64,000 nucleotides of DNA from an uncultured Acinetobacter sp. (GCF_947624825.1 NZ_CANQLZ010000002.1:1-64000), one strand, 5' to 3'; counted from the stretch's first letter, positions 43,377 through 53,276 are shown. A program made the numbers and translations. The notes: a model not told the origin generated them from the sequence alone.

Positions 43377-44176
43377 ATAAACAACATGGTGCCACCCTTG
43401 TTATGGTGTTGATTTTATTGCTGCTGATTAGTGTGATTGGGGTGTATGCCATTCAACAAAGTATTTTTAGCTTAAAACTTGCCACCAATGCGCAGGTACA
43501 AACTTTGTTAATGCAAACTTCCGACGTGGCGTTGGATCATTTTGAAAAAAACTTTAAATCAAATGAGGCCAATAGTTTAGCCAGTACCCCTGTGGGCCAA
43601 GTTTTATTGGCAGGTAACCAAGGTCGAGAATTACAGTTTTGCTTTAAACCTACACAAGTGGGCAATAATGCAGGCAAAGGCTCGTTTTTTGATTTATCAG
43701 AATTTCGTATTATTGAGCGTTTGAATATTGCTCAAGCCAAGGGTGTTAGTGGGGCTTTATCCGGTGATATTAATGCAGTATGTGACCCTGAAACCATGTT
43801 CTCAATTAGTCGTAAAGCGGTGGTTACACAAGTGGCAGTGGTGAGTCCAGATGACCCAACTGTGGAAATGGGACGTTTTGATTTAACCACTAAAAATAGT
43901 GACTTGAAAGACGTGAATGTGGAAACCAAGCGTGTACGCGTTATTGTCACATCATTTGCACCCGCTTTGGCTTCAGGTGTGAGTATGGATGAAATTAAAG
44001 TCTGCTTACAAGAGCGAATGATGGATGACACTTTACTTAAAAATCGTGCTGATCCTGCGATTAATCCTTCACAAGTGAAAGTGGAAACAGTACACGAATG
44101 TTTAAATCAATTGGGCGTGCCGCTTAATACACAGTTAGCAGAGTATGTTGTGCGTTTGTCTGAGACAAAGCGCTAA
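43373..44176 (+). CDS. pilX: PilX-like pilus assembly protein
   Basis: HGATLVMVLILLLLISVIGVYA; operon position. Confidence 0.85.
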   Translation: MNKQHGATLVMVLILLLLISVIGVYAIQQSIFSLKLATNAQVQTLLMQTSDVALDHFEKNFKSNEANSLASTPVGQVLLAGNQGRELQFCFKPTQVGNNAGKGSFFDLSEFRIIERLNIAQAKGVSGALSGDINAVCDPETMFSISRKAVVTQVAVVSPDDPTVEMGRFDLTTKNSDLKDVNVETKRVRVIVTSFAPALASGVSMDEIKVCLQERMMDDTLLKNRADPAINPSQVKVETVHECLNQLGVPLNTQLAEYVVRLSETKR

Positions 44177-44196
44177 TCGGGTTGGGGAAGAAAATC

Positions 44197-47100
44197 ATGA
44201 AATTAAAACCGCTTGTCAAATTCATGGCCTTGCTGCCCGTAGCAATTGTGCCAACTTACGCCAGTGACTTAAGTATTTATAAAGGCAATCAACAGGGTAA
44301 GACCTCAATTTTCTTAATGCTTGATACTTCAGGTAGTATGGGGATTAGCTCTTTGGTGATGCCAAAGGATAATGTGTTTGGTAGCCCAGGTGATGTAGAT
44401 AGTGCCTTATGTGACCGTACATCGGTGGCGGAATATCATGCTAATCGTACGAGCACGACCAATTTTAAAGAGTGGACCTATAATTTAAAAGACACTAAAT
44501 GGGGTAGTCCAACGTATAACAAAACAGCCATCTATAAAACTGTGGTGATTGATGGTGAAACGATTCCTTATTACATGCGTGGCTGTACCAAAAACGGAGT
44601 TACCCAATATGACCGTCTATCACGTCTAAAAGATGCCATTTTACCTTTGTTGGCCAGTCAAAAACTCAACGACAAAATTGTCATGGGTTTGGGGCATTTT
44701 TCTTCAAAAACTGAAATTAATGTCTCAGAAGCCAACAATAAATTAGTGGATGGTCACTCAGGTACAGTTCTGGTGCCTAATGCACCTTTAACACCTGAAC
44801 ATCGTAAAGATTTGGCCAAAGCGATTGCCCAGTTTAAGTCACTTGATACCATCAGCAATGAAGATGGCACAGCCAATAGCAATTTAAAACTCTCAAGTAT
44901 TAATTATCCTAACGTCTATAAATCATCAAGTGGTACACCAACTGCGCATGCTTATGCTGAATCTGGTGCTTATATGATGGGCACAGGCACAGGTGTGGAT
45001 GACACCCATAATAAGCTCACTAAAATAGACTACATGTACGATGGTTATATGGTGATGCAAAAAGGGGAGGAACAGGTTTACTTTATTTGTGTGGAGCTAG
45101 GTCCAGAGTTAACTACAGCACTTGGTGCAAAATATAAAAACGTGAAGCAATGTGTCAATAACTGGCCAAGCTATGATTCTGGTCAAAAGACGCTCGCTAA
45201 AGGCACCATTGATAAAGGGGTTTACCGTCCAGACAACACGCAAGCATCTGGGTGGAGCCGTGTCACAAGCCAAGAAAGCTTTATGCAATGGACCGATGAT
45301 TTTAATGAGGCATGGGATGTCTTTAGAAAATTACCTGTGGGCTGGCGTTACGGCGGTTGGATGAAAGTGGATAACGAGCCACTCGATATTGAGCCGATTG
45401 TGGGTACAGTATGGAGTGGTTATGCAGGTGGTTCCAATGGTTTGGTTTCTTATCGTACCAACCCATTTGCATTGATTGAACAAAGCGCAGCAACCTCGTA
45501 CACCGACAATATGGTAGGTGGTTTCCGTTATTCAGTGGCAAGTGCAAAAAAATCAGATCAAAGTAATACCTATATTGCTGGTGCTTCTGAAAATAGCTGT
45601 GATGGCAACGGGATTTATTTCTTAACCGATGGTGCGCCAAACTCCACCAAAGATGCCATGGCACAAGCGATTATGAACCATTCGCTGACCTCAGCCCATG
45701 CATTTAAAACTAAGCCAACCAACAATATTTTAAAATCACCAAAATTACAGTCAAATCTATTTACAGGTGAAACTGGCGGTTGGGAATATATTGGTGAGTA
45801 TGCCAAAAAACTCAATAACAAAGCGTTAAACCCTGCGGGCGTAAGCATTAAAACAGCGGTGGTGGGCTTTGGTTCGACCTTTGAAGGTTTAAGCAGAAAA
45901 CCAGATGGCAGTTATGATTGCGACTCAACCAGCAACGAAGATGTAAAAAATGCCTGTAAGTGGGGCAGTAAAGGCTATGGCTATGGCGAAGGTGGTTTCT
46001 ATCAAGCTACTAATTCAGATGATATTGCCAACAGTATTGTTGAGTTTGTAGAAACACTTAAAGTTGATTTTACCCCATCGAGTTTAGGTTCGATTTCTGT
46101 ACCCCGTGATCCACTTGATCAAACTCAGCTGATGACCACAGGTTTCTTCCCAATGGTCATGCCACAAGAAGACAGCAGTCTGCGTACATGGGCGGGTAAC
46201 CTTAAAAAATACAATATTGTGGATGGTACTTTAAAAGATACCAGTAAAAACCCAATTTATAACATTGTAAATAATCAGCAAGTGATTAACCCGGCTGCCA
46301 AAGATTTATGGTCGCAGCAAACAGATGTGGATCATTCATTGGTGAATAGTGGTGGCGCGTGGCAAAAAATTCCTGTGCCATCTATGCAAACCCAGGACAC
46401 TGACCCAAGTAAACCAAGTGCTGAGCGCCGTGTGTTTATTATGGATGAAGGTGACATTAAGCAGGTTACAAAAGACAACCTAACCAAAGGGATTTTCACC
46501 GAAGAAATTGAAGATTTAAGTATCCGTCAGCGTTATGCTTTGCTCAACTATTTGGGCTATCCAGTGGCATTGCCTGAAGGCATTAAATTGACTTTATCAA
46601 AAAGTGATATTGAAAAAGTCACGCAAACCCCACAGAGTCCTTATCGTTATTTAGGCGGGGTGGTTCATTCAACGCCATTATTGGTGACCCAAGAAGCCAA
46701 ACTCGACCCAAATGGCAAAACCGTGCTCAATGGGCGTAATGAGTATGTAGTTTATGGCTCAATGGAAGGTGGCTTGCATATTGTTGATGCAAAAACCGGT
46801 GAAGAAAAATCAGTTTTTGTGCCTAAAGAGATTATAGAAAATCAATATGACACATTGGCTCAAGAATACTCCAAAGGGATTGTTGCTGAAAACAAAACCG
46901 GTATTGCCTATGGGGTAGATGCGCCGTGGACTGCCGACAATACCTTTAAGGTAAAAGTGGCAAATGCCAATAACCAAACCACCGCACAGTATCAAGCTGA
47001 CCGTTTAAATATTTATGGTGGTTTACGTATGGGCGGCGAGGCATTGTATGGTTTGAATATTATAAATCCAACCAATCCAGAGCTTTTATTCCATTTGCAT

Positions 47101-48381
47101 CCGGGCTTGTCAGAATTTTCACGTATGGGACAAATTTGGTCAAAACCGACAGTGACTGAATTACGTGTAGGTGGTGAACGTCGTAAAGTTCTCATTTTTG
47201 GTGGTGGTTATGACGCCAGTGTGTATGAAGAAGAGGCAGGTAAGTTTGTAGAACCGACCACCACAGCCACTAAAGGTAATGCTTTATATGTGGTTGATGC
47301 CGAAACAGGCGAATTGATTTGGATGACCAGTGCCAATACTACAGGTATTCGTGAAGCGCATAAAAAAACCGAGCAGTCACAAGTGTTATACAGCGTTGTT
47401 GGTCAGCCTGTAGTGCGTGATTACGATGCTGATGGCTTGGCAGATATGATTTATTTTGCTGACCTTGGTGGCCAAATTTTCCGTGTTGACTTAAACAACG
47501 TCAATCAAATTAGTTTAACTCAAAAAAACAATTTAGCCATTCGTGTTCAGCGTATTGCCAACTTGCGTGAGGCAAGCATCGACAGCGAAAACGAGCGTCT
47601 TAATCGTCCAAGTTTTGTACCTCGTTTTTATGATCGTTTGACCACGGCTGTGTTTGACGCAGGACAATCACGTTTTGTGTTAATTACAGCAGGTTCAGGT
47701 AACCGTAGTTTCCCACTTGAAACCACTCAAGCGCGTAATAAGTTGTATGGCGTGTTTGATTACGATGCAGCCATGAATGGTCTTGAAAAACCAAGCTTTG
47801 CACAAGATGTAGGTTTAAGTGTTGAAGCCACTGAAAATAACATGGCAGCGCGTGGCTTATTGGGTCGTGGTGTAACCAGTCTAAGTTGGGGTGGTGGCAA
47901 CATGAACAATGACCAAATTCGTGCCAATATGGGGCGTGTAGCAGGTCAATATCGTGGTTGGGCATTTGAGCTCAATTCGGTTGCAGATACCAATCAAGAA
48001 AAATTTGCCAAATCTTTTGAAGAATCGCAACTGATTGCAAGTGACTTATATATCAACTTATACGATCCAAAAGCCACTTTAAATAATGTGGCCAATACCT
48101 GTGGTGGTGGGGTACAAGGTTTATCCACTATTCACCGCGTCTGTGCGCCATTTGGTGATTGCGCCGCTTATGTCAAGCAAGATTATCAAGGCATTACAGG
48201 GCCGACTTTAGGTGCAACAGGGGACAGTAATCGTACCTCAAGCTTAATTGGACCGATTACCGCTACTGAAGAAGCTTGTGTGGGTAAATGTGATGAAGAT
48301 AATCCTCAATTAACCGAACAGCGCTTAAAGCAATATTCTCAAGCCCGTGTGATTAAGCCGACTCGCTGGTTTGAATGGTGA
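44197..48381 (+). CDS. pilY1: PilC/PilY1-like pilus tip-associated protein
   Basis: vWA-like IFLMLDTSGSMG; C-terminal beta-propeller (VDAETGELIWM, DYDADGLADMIYFADLGG). Confidence 0.92.
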   Translation: MKLKPLVKFMALLPVAIVPTYASDLSIYKGNQQGKTSIFLMLDTSGSMGISSLVMPKDNVFGSPGDVDSALCDRTSVAEYHANRTSTTNFKEWTYNLKDTKWGSPTYNKTAIYKTVVIDGETIPYYMRGCTKNGVTQYDRLSRLKDAILPLLASQKLNDKIVMGLGHFSSKTEINVSEANNKLVDGHSGTVLVPNAPLTPEHRKDLAKAIAQFKSLDTISNEDGTANSNLKLSSINYPNVYKSSSGTPTAHAYAESGAYMMGTGTGVDDTHNKLTKIDYMYDGYMVMQKGEEQVYFICVELGPELTTALGAKYKNVKQCVNNWPSYDSGQKTLAKGTIDKGVYRPDNTQASGWSRVTSQESFMQWTDDFNEAWDVFRKLPVGWRYGGWMKVDNEPLDIEPIVGTVWSGYAGGSNGLVSYRTNPFALIEQSAATSYTDNMVGGFRYSVASAKKSDQSNTYIAGASENSCDGNGIYFLTDGAPNSTKDAMAQAIMNHSLTSAHAFKTKPTNNILKSPKLQSNLFTGETGGWEYIGEYAKKLNNKALNPAGVSIKTAVVGFGSTFEGLSRKPDGSYDCDSTSNEDVKNACKWGSKGYGYGEGGFYQATNSDDIANSIVEFVETLKVDFTPSSLGSISVPRDPLDQTQLMTTGFFPMVMPQEDSSLRTWAGNLKKYNIVDGTLKDTSKNPIYNIVNNQQVINPAAKDLWSQQTDVDHSLVNSGGAWQKIPVPSMQTQDTDPSKPSAERRVFIMDEGDIKQVTKDNLTKGIFTEEIEDLSIRQRYALLNYLGYPVALPEGIKLTLSKSDIEKVTQTPQSPYRYLGGVVHSTPLLVTQEAKLDPNGKTVLNGRNEYVVYGSMEGGLHIVDAKTGEEKSVFVPKEIIENQYDTLAQEYSKGIVAENKTGIAYGVDAPWTADNTFKVKVANANNQTTAQYQADRLNIYGGLRMGGEALYGLNIINPTNPELLFHLHPGLSEFSRMGQIWSKPTVTELRVGGERRKVLIFGGGYDASVYEEEAGKFVEPTTTATKGNALYVVDAETGELIWMTSANTTGIREAHKKTEQSQVLYSVVGQPVVRDYDADGLADMIYFADLGGQIFRVDLNNVNQISLTQKNNLAIRVQRIANLREASIDSENERLNRPSFVPRFYDRLTTAVFDAGQSRFVLITAGSGNRSFPLETTQARNKLYGVFDYDAAMNGLEKPSFAQDVGLSVEATENNMAARGLLGRGVTSLSWGGGNMNNDQIRANMGRVAGQYRGWAFELNSVADTNQEKFAKSFEESQLIASDLYINLYDPKATLNNVANTCGGGVQGLSTIHRVCAPFGDCAAYVKQDYQGITGPTLGATGDSNRTSSLIGPITATEEACVGKCDEDNPQLTEQRLKQYSQARVIKPTRWFEW

Positions 48382-48385
48382 TTGA

Positions 48386-48871
48386 ATGAAAGCCCAGCAC
48401 GGATTTACCTTAATTGAACTGATGGCTGTGGTGGTGATTGTGGCAATTTTTGCTGCAATTGCTATCCCAAGCTATGAACGTTACATTGCACGTAGTTACC
48501 AAGCCAAAGCACAAGCTGAGCTGTTAATGCTCTCGGAGCGTTTAGAAAGTTACCGTGGGCGCCAACTTAATTATGCAGGATTTATTGCAGAATATGAGAC
48601 TGAAGCCGGAGTGGTGTATTTACCTAAAGATGCCACGGCTGAAAAATACCGTTATAAAGTGCAAATTTTAGATAGCAATACCCATAAAGATTTACAGCAA
48701 TCTGTGATTGGTCAAGGCTATAAACTCATTGCAACACCGTATCAAGATGGACAGCATTATTTACGTGAATCACCGAGCTATTTACTCACCTCGGGGAGTC
48801 AAAAGTGTGCAAGTTTAGATTTACTGGTCGCCACAGCCACAGATTGTGGTGAAAAACCTCAGGAATGGTAA
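48386..48871 (+). CDS. type IV pilin-like protein PilE
   Basis: HGFTLIELMAVVVIVAIFAAIAIPSYERY. Confidence 0.92.
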   Translation: MKAQHGFTLIELMAVVVIVAIFAAIAIPSYERYIARSYQAKAQAELLMLSERLESYRGRQLNYAGFIAEYETEAGVVYLPKDATAEKYRYKVQILDSNTHKDLQQSVIGQGYKLIATPYQDGQHYLRESPSYLLTSGSQKCASLDLLVATATDCGEKPQEW

Positions 48872-49362
48872 GCATGAAAGTACGTGGTTTTACGCTTGTT
48901 GAGTTAATTTTAGCAGTCGCGGTGATTGCTATTTTGGCAGCCATTGCGATTCCTAACTATCAAACATATGTGCAAAAATCTAAACGCGTTGAAGTGCAAG
49001 CGCATTTAATGATGTTGTCGCATCAATTGGCCAGTTATAAATTGGTCAATCAAAGTTTTAAAGACATGAATATCAGTAAATTAGGCGGTGCAGATTTTCC
49101 TGCGTCCAATCCTAATTACAGTTTAACTTTAACCGACGTCTATGGTGTGGCTTTAGATCAAGATAACAGTAGTACAAGTACTTGGCTTTTGGTGGCAACG
49201 CCCACCGCCAATTCCACACAAGTGGGTACCGGCAAAATTACCCTTATGCATAACAATGAAAAATGTTGGTATGAAGATCAAGACGATGCTGCAACGCATA
49301 TTCGTAAAGAGGCCTCAGGCAGTTTAGTGCTCCCCGATTGTCCAACGCCTTGGCAAGATTAA
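48865..49362 (+). CDS. type IV pilin-like protein
   Basis: RGFTLVELILAVAVIAILAAIAIPNYQTYV. Confidence 0.92.
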   Translation: MVSMKVRGFTLVELILAVAVIAILAAIAIPNYQTYVQKSKRVEVQAHLMMLSHQLASYKLVNQSFKDMNISKLGGADFPASNPNYSLTLTDVYGVALDQDNSSTSTWLLVATPTANSTQVGTGKITLMHNNEKCWYEDQDDAATHIRKEASGSLVLPDCPTPWQD

Positions 49363-49507
49363 AAAGAGGTGTGTGAATCGGCTGTTGTTTGAAGTGCAAG
49401 AAAAGACAATAGAACAAGCAGACCGATTCGGCTACAATATCGCTAATTTTTATCTATTTGATCAACTCTGATCTTTGCACTGCACATCTTGCAGTAGGTG
49501 TATTTCC

Positions 49508-49585
49508 ATGAGCTTTACAGATGAATTAGCGGCACAAGTCGCTCAGCGTCGTACTTTCGCGATTATTTCCCACCCAAATATTTGA
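49508..49585 (+). pseudogene. prfC: 5' fragment of prfC (RF3), split by integration
   Basis: MSFTDELAAQVAQRRTFAIISHPNI*; RRTFAIISHP matches the RF3 N-terminus, where DAGKTT should follow. Confidence 0.9.
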
Positions 49586-49597
49586 TATCTATTTAAG

Positions 49598-49711
49598 CCC
49601 ATTCAACCTATTTCAAATATAATAATAAAAGCATTGTAAGTGATGTAAAAATATAAAAATATTGATATTCTTTATCTGGTATATCTTTCAACCCCATTCA
49701 ATAGATTTCAA
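49598..49711. repeat. pair of imperfect 19-nt direct repeats near attL
   Basis: CCCATTCAACCTATTTCAA (49598-49616) and CCCATTCAATAGATTTCAA (49693-49711). Confidence 0.6.
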
Positions 49712-49727
49712 GTCTAGTCAGTATGTT

Positions 49728-49788
49728 TGTGTACATATGTGTGTACACATTTTCTAGAATTTTCTATTTGAAAAAAAATATGTACACA
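49728..49788. promoter_or_regulatory. three TGTGTACA boxes upstream of int
   Basis: TGTGTACATAT (49728-49738), TGTGTACACAT (49738-49748), ATATGTACACA (49778-49788). Confidence 0.55.
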
Positions 49789-49799
49789 GGTGGAGTAAA

Positions 49800-50999
49800 A
49801 TGCCTTTAACAGATACGTGGCTTAAGAAGAATCTAGATCGTGAACGTTCAGCTATACATACAGAGTCTGATCAAGATGGATTGAGCGTTCGTGTATCGCA
49901 AAAAGGAAAACTCACTTTTCAGATGCGTTTTCGATATAACGATAAGCAAGCTCGTTTAGACTTGGGAACCTATCCAAATATGAGCCTTAAAGAAGCTCGT
50001 ATTGAATTGCAGAAAATGAAAGCAATTTTAGAAAAGGGACATGACCCACGTATTCATAAAAAAGTAGAACTTCACAAGATCACAGAGGCTATAACTTTTG
50101 AAGCGTTATTTCGTGAGTGGCATACGAAATATAGTATTCCAAACAAAAAAAATGCAGATCAATATTTAAGATCATTTGAACTATATGTTTTTCCTAAGTT
50201 GGGGGAAATCCCTGCCGAGCAAATTACATTACACATGTGGTTAGATTTACTAGAAGAGCAATTTAAACAGTCGCCATCAATTACTGATCGCATTCTTACG
50301 AATACAAAGCAGTGTTTGGATTGGGGGATTAATCGAAAATTAATTGAGCAAAATCCCATAAGACATATCACTGGAAAGCGTGACTTAAATATTAAGAAAA
50401 ATAAAACTGTTCGAGTATTACAAGATGATGAGTTGTCTTTAATTTTTAAAATTTGTGATGAGTCTAGAACATCATTAAGGAATGTTTTATTTCTCAAGTT
50501 ATGTTTGTTTTATGGTAATCGATATAGTGAGTTGAGGCTTGCACGGAAATCAGATTTTGATTTTAGTAAAAATACATGGACAGTACCGTATGAAAATCAT
50601 AAGACAGGAGAAAGTAAAGGGGACATTGTTCGACCTATTATTGATGAGATCAAACCGTGGCTTCAGTCTGCAATGGATTTGAGTAATTCTGAATACATTT
50701 TCCCACATGAAAATGGCAAAGAGCCAATGGGGCGTAGTGGGCCAACAGATACCCCTTATAACTTCATGCAATTTGCAAGGAAGAATTATAAAATTGAAAT
50801 GGATCATTGGTCTATGCATGATTTACGGCGTACAGCAAGGACAAATTTCAGTGCGTTTACAAGTAGGGATGTTGCGGAACTGATGGTTGGTCATGTGATG
50901 CCTGGGGAACAGGGGACATATGACTATTATGATTATCAAAAAGAGATGTCGAAGGCTTATAAAAAATGGTGGAAAAAATTAAGTAATCTGTCTAGCTAG
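49800..50999 (+). CDS. int: tyrosine recombinase/integrase, P4-type with arm-binding domain
   Basis: N-terminal GLSVRVSQKGKLTFQMRFRYNDKQARLDLGTYPNMSLKEAR; catalytic HDLRRTART ... GHVMPG...YDYYDY. Confidence 0.95.
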   Translation: MPLTDTWLKKNLDRERSAIHTESDQDGLSVRVSQKGKLTFQMRFRYNDKQARLDLGTYPNMSLKEARIELQKMKAILEKGHDPRIHKKVELHKITEAITFEALFREWHTKYSIPNKKNADQYLRSFELYVFPKLGEIPAEQITLHMWLDLLEEQFKQSPSITDRILTNTKQCLDWGINRKLIEQNPIRHITGKRDLNIKKNKTVRVLQDDELSLIFKICDESRTSLRNVLFLKLCLFYGNRYSELRLARKSDFDFSKNTWTVPYENHKTGESKGDIVRPIIDEIKPWLQSAMDLSNSEYIFPHENGKEPMGRSGPTDTPYNFMQFARKNYKIEMDHWSMHDLRRTARTNFSAFTSRDVAELMVGHVMPGEQGTYDYYDYQKEMSKAYKKWWKKLSNLSS

Positions 51000-51009
51000 A
51001 CAGATTACT
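50982..51009. repeat. 28-bp perfect palindrome over both convergent stop codons
   Basis: AGTAATCTGTCTAG|CTAGACAGATTACT. Confidence 0.95.
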
Positions 51010-51213
51010 CATTTGGTTGTTATTGAAATATTTGATTAGCCATTCGTTAAACGTTTCTTCATCCCAAAGGCTAGTAGAGCCAGCGCATTTCTTAATAGGT
51101 TGAGGCATTGGTTGCTCGAACATTTTTTGATTAGGTTGTTGGTAACGCCATAAAGTCGATGCAGAGCAATTTTTGAGTTTGTGGCGAATTTCTTTAGATG
51201 TTAAGTAGCCCAT
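50992..51213 (-). CDS. AlpA-like DNA-binding regulator
   Basis: MGYLTSKEIRHKLKNCSASTLWRYQQ...FPQPIKK-like layout; next to P4-type int. Confidence 0.7.
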   Translation of the reverse strand: MGYLTSKEIRHKLKNCSASTLWRYQQPNQKMFEQPMPQPIKKCAGSTSLWDEETFNEWLIKYFNNNQMSNLSS

Positions 51214-51427
51214 ATCTTTGATCCTTTTGTGATTATCGCAATTAGATAAAAGAACTAATTTTTTAACCTTAAATATTGGCTGGAAATCAACCTATAATGT
51301 TAAAACTATTAGATCAGTTCATTGATGGGGTAACTATAAAATTTAGAAAATGTTTAAAATAGAGCAGTACGCATATCTAGAAATATAGTAGTATTATGCT
51401 ATGCAATTATCTGTATTTTAATAAATT

Positions 51428-52309
51428 ATGATTGACAAAAAATTATCAAGGTTAGAGCAGCTTGAGCAGGATATATGGTTAAACTTTTGTTACTACTATC
51501 AGTGTGAATTGGATAATGAATTAATAGAAACGGAGAATCAATCATATATTGATCAAAAAGAAAAAATCATAAAAAGAATGCAGCAGAATGATTTCCCATT
51601 GAGTGAGCAGTCAGCTTTTCATTTAGAAATGATGGGGGATGTGGTTTCAATCCCTTTCAAGCCATTCCAGATTGCACAGCTTTTAATGCAGATAAATACA
51701 TTAAGACTTGAGGTGAATAACTTGCCTGCCAAAATTTTCCAAAGGCAATATTCAGATATTTTAATTGCTTATGTGCAAATGCTTGGTGGGGTGGAGTTTA
51801 TTCAGAACCGTACAATTGCCAAAAGTGCAAAGGCAATTATTGCAGTCAAAGCTCGTTACGACAAGCATTTATATCCAAGACGGGAAATTTTATATCGCAC
51901 TTTAAGAGAGCAGGTGGCGAGTCGTGGCAAATGGGTTAATTTGAATCAAGCTGTTCATTTTGTGCTTGATGATCTGGTCAAAGCTTTTGAGGTTTACGAT
52001 ATTGAATGGCTTCAGTCTGAACTTGTGCTTAAGCAAAAAATGCTCAGTGAATTAGAGCAGGAGAGTAAGCGGTTGTACGCTAAAGCTCAGTCTGATGGCC
52101 TGCGAAGAAAGCCAGCATCAATTGCGAAAAAAATAGAAAAATTACAGCTCGAACTTAACAATCTTAATCAGATACTGAAAGCAAAATACCCTTCTAAAGA
52201 GATGGAAAAGTTTGGGTATAAGATGCCTTATAGTGGTGGATACATTGCTGAAACCATCATTCATGAGCTCCGAACTCAGCCTACTATCTTGTCGGAAATA
52301 ATACTTTGA
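51428..52309 (+). CDS. hypothetical protein
   Basis: 293 aa uninterrupted ORF, alpha-helical/coiled-coil character; no recognised family. Confidence 0.65.
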   Translation: MIDKKLSRLEQLEQDIWLNFCYYYQCELDNELIETENQSYIDQKEKIIKRMQQNDFPLSEQSAFHLEMMGDVVSIPFKPFQIAQLLMQINTLRLEVNNLPAKIFQRQYSDILIAYVQMLGGVEFIQNRTIAKSAKAIIAVKARYDKHLYPRREILYRTLREQVASRGKWVNLNQAVHFVLDDLVKAFEVYDIEWLQSELVLKQKMLSELEQESKRLYAKAQSDGLRRKPASIAKKIEKLQLELNNLNQILKAKYPSKEMEKFGYKMPYSGGYIAETIIHELRTQPTILSEIIL

Positions 52310-52316
52310 TCAATTC

Positions 52317-53276
52317 TTAGTATTTTTTTTTGAATGGATTCAATTGATCTTCACGTAAATGTGAAGATCCAGCATTACTTTTTATGGTGGGGTGCTCAGT
52401 ATCAGAGAGGTCTTTAGGTGGATTCTCAGAGACAGGGGAGTCATGGTGAGTTGATAAACCTTTTGCATAACTTGAAGGCTTAGTGGAGATGGTAGTATTT
52501 TTATGAGAGTCTAGGTCGGTACTTACATTAAGTGGGACTACTTCATCAGAGGTTGGTTTCAAAGAAGCTTTGATGTTGAGCATTTTATCTTCAAGTCTAG
52601 ATTTTAGTTTAGTAATAATTTCAGCTTGTGCTGCTTCTTTTTCAATTTTATCAAAAGACTCGTAGATGCTATCAATATCCTCTTTAAAGGAAATGTATTG
52701 ATCAAGCATTTTCAGTTTTAGTGTAATAGCCACACATTGGTTGAATAAATACTCTTGAATTTGGTTGTCATAAGCTTGCTGCATTTTTAATGTATTTTCT
52801 GACCGTTTTGTAAGTAATGCTTCATTACTTTTTGCCACTTTAAGTTGTTCTTGTAAATCTTCAACCTGCAATTTTAGTTTAAATTTGTCTTCATCAAAAT
52901 TTTTAATCATATGCTCAAGTGTTGTAGAGGCATTTGCGTGTTCCAGCTTTCTTTTGATGTTCTCTAACTTTAATTTGGTGTTCTTACTTATTCTTGCTTG
53001 CAAATGCCCCTTTGATTTGTGATTTTTCCGGTATTTAAACTCTCTGAATTTTTTACGAATGATTTCATATAACCGTTTTGAAATGGTCATTACTTCCTTT
53101 GTGCTTAGTACAGCTACTTCAGCATATGGACCTAAATTATTGTGCTGAGTCACTGAAACATAAAATTCATTGGGATAATTTTTAAGCCACTCATTCTTAT
53201 TCTGTAGTATGAATTCTTCTTTAAGCTCTCGATCATTTTGAATCCAGATAGAAAGGTGCTCGTAGGGTCTTGCCAT
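52317..53276 (-). CDS. hypothetical protein with RHH-like segment and coiled coil
   Basis: KLKLENIKRKLEHANASTTLEHMIKNFDEDK then long charged helix. Confidence 0.65.
   Translation of the reverse strand: MARPYEHLSIWIQNDRELKEEFILQNKNEWLKNYPNEFYVSVTQHNNLGPYAEVAVLSTKEVMTISKRLYEIIRKKFREFKYRKNHKSKGHLQARISKNTKLKLENIKRKLEHANASTTLEHMIKNFDEDKFKLKLQVEDLQEQLKVAKSNEALLTKRSENTLKMQQAYDNQIQEYLFNQCVAITLKLKMLDQYISFKEDIDSIYESFDKIEKEAAQAEIITKLKSRLEDKMLNIKASLKPTSDEVVPLNVSTDLDSHKNTTISTKPSSYAKGLSTHHDSPVSENPPKDLSDTEHPTIKSNAGSSHLREDQLNPFKKKY

Noticed and set aside
41372-49362. Pilin cluster as a novel secretion system
   Set aside because: Gene order FimT-PilV-PilW-PilX-PilY1-PilE matches the known type IV minor pilin operon
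49375-49429. GAATCGG/CCGATTC inverted repeat between pilin cluster and prfC
   Set aside because: 7 bp with a long loop and no T-run; could be chance
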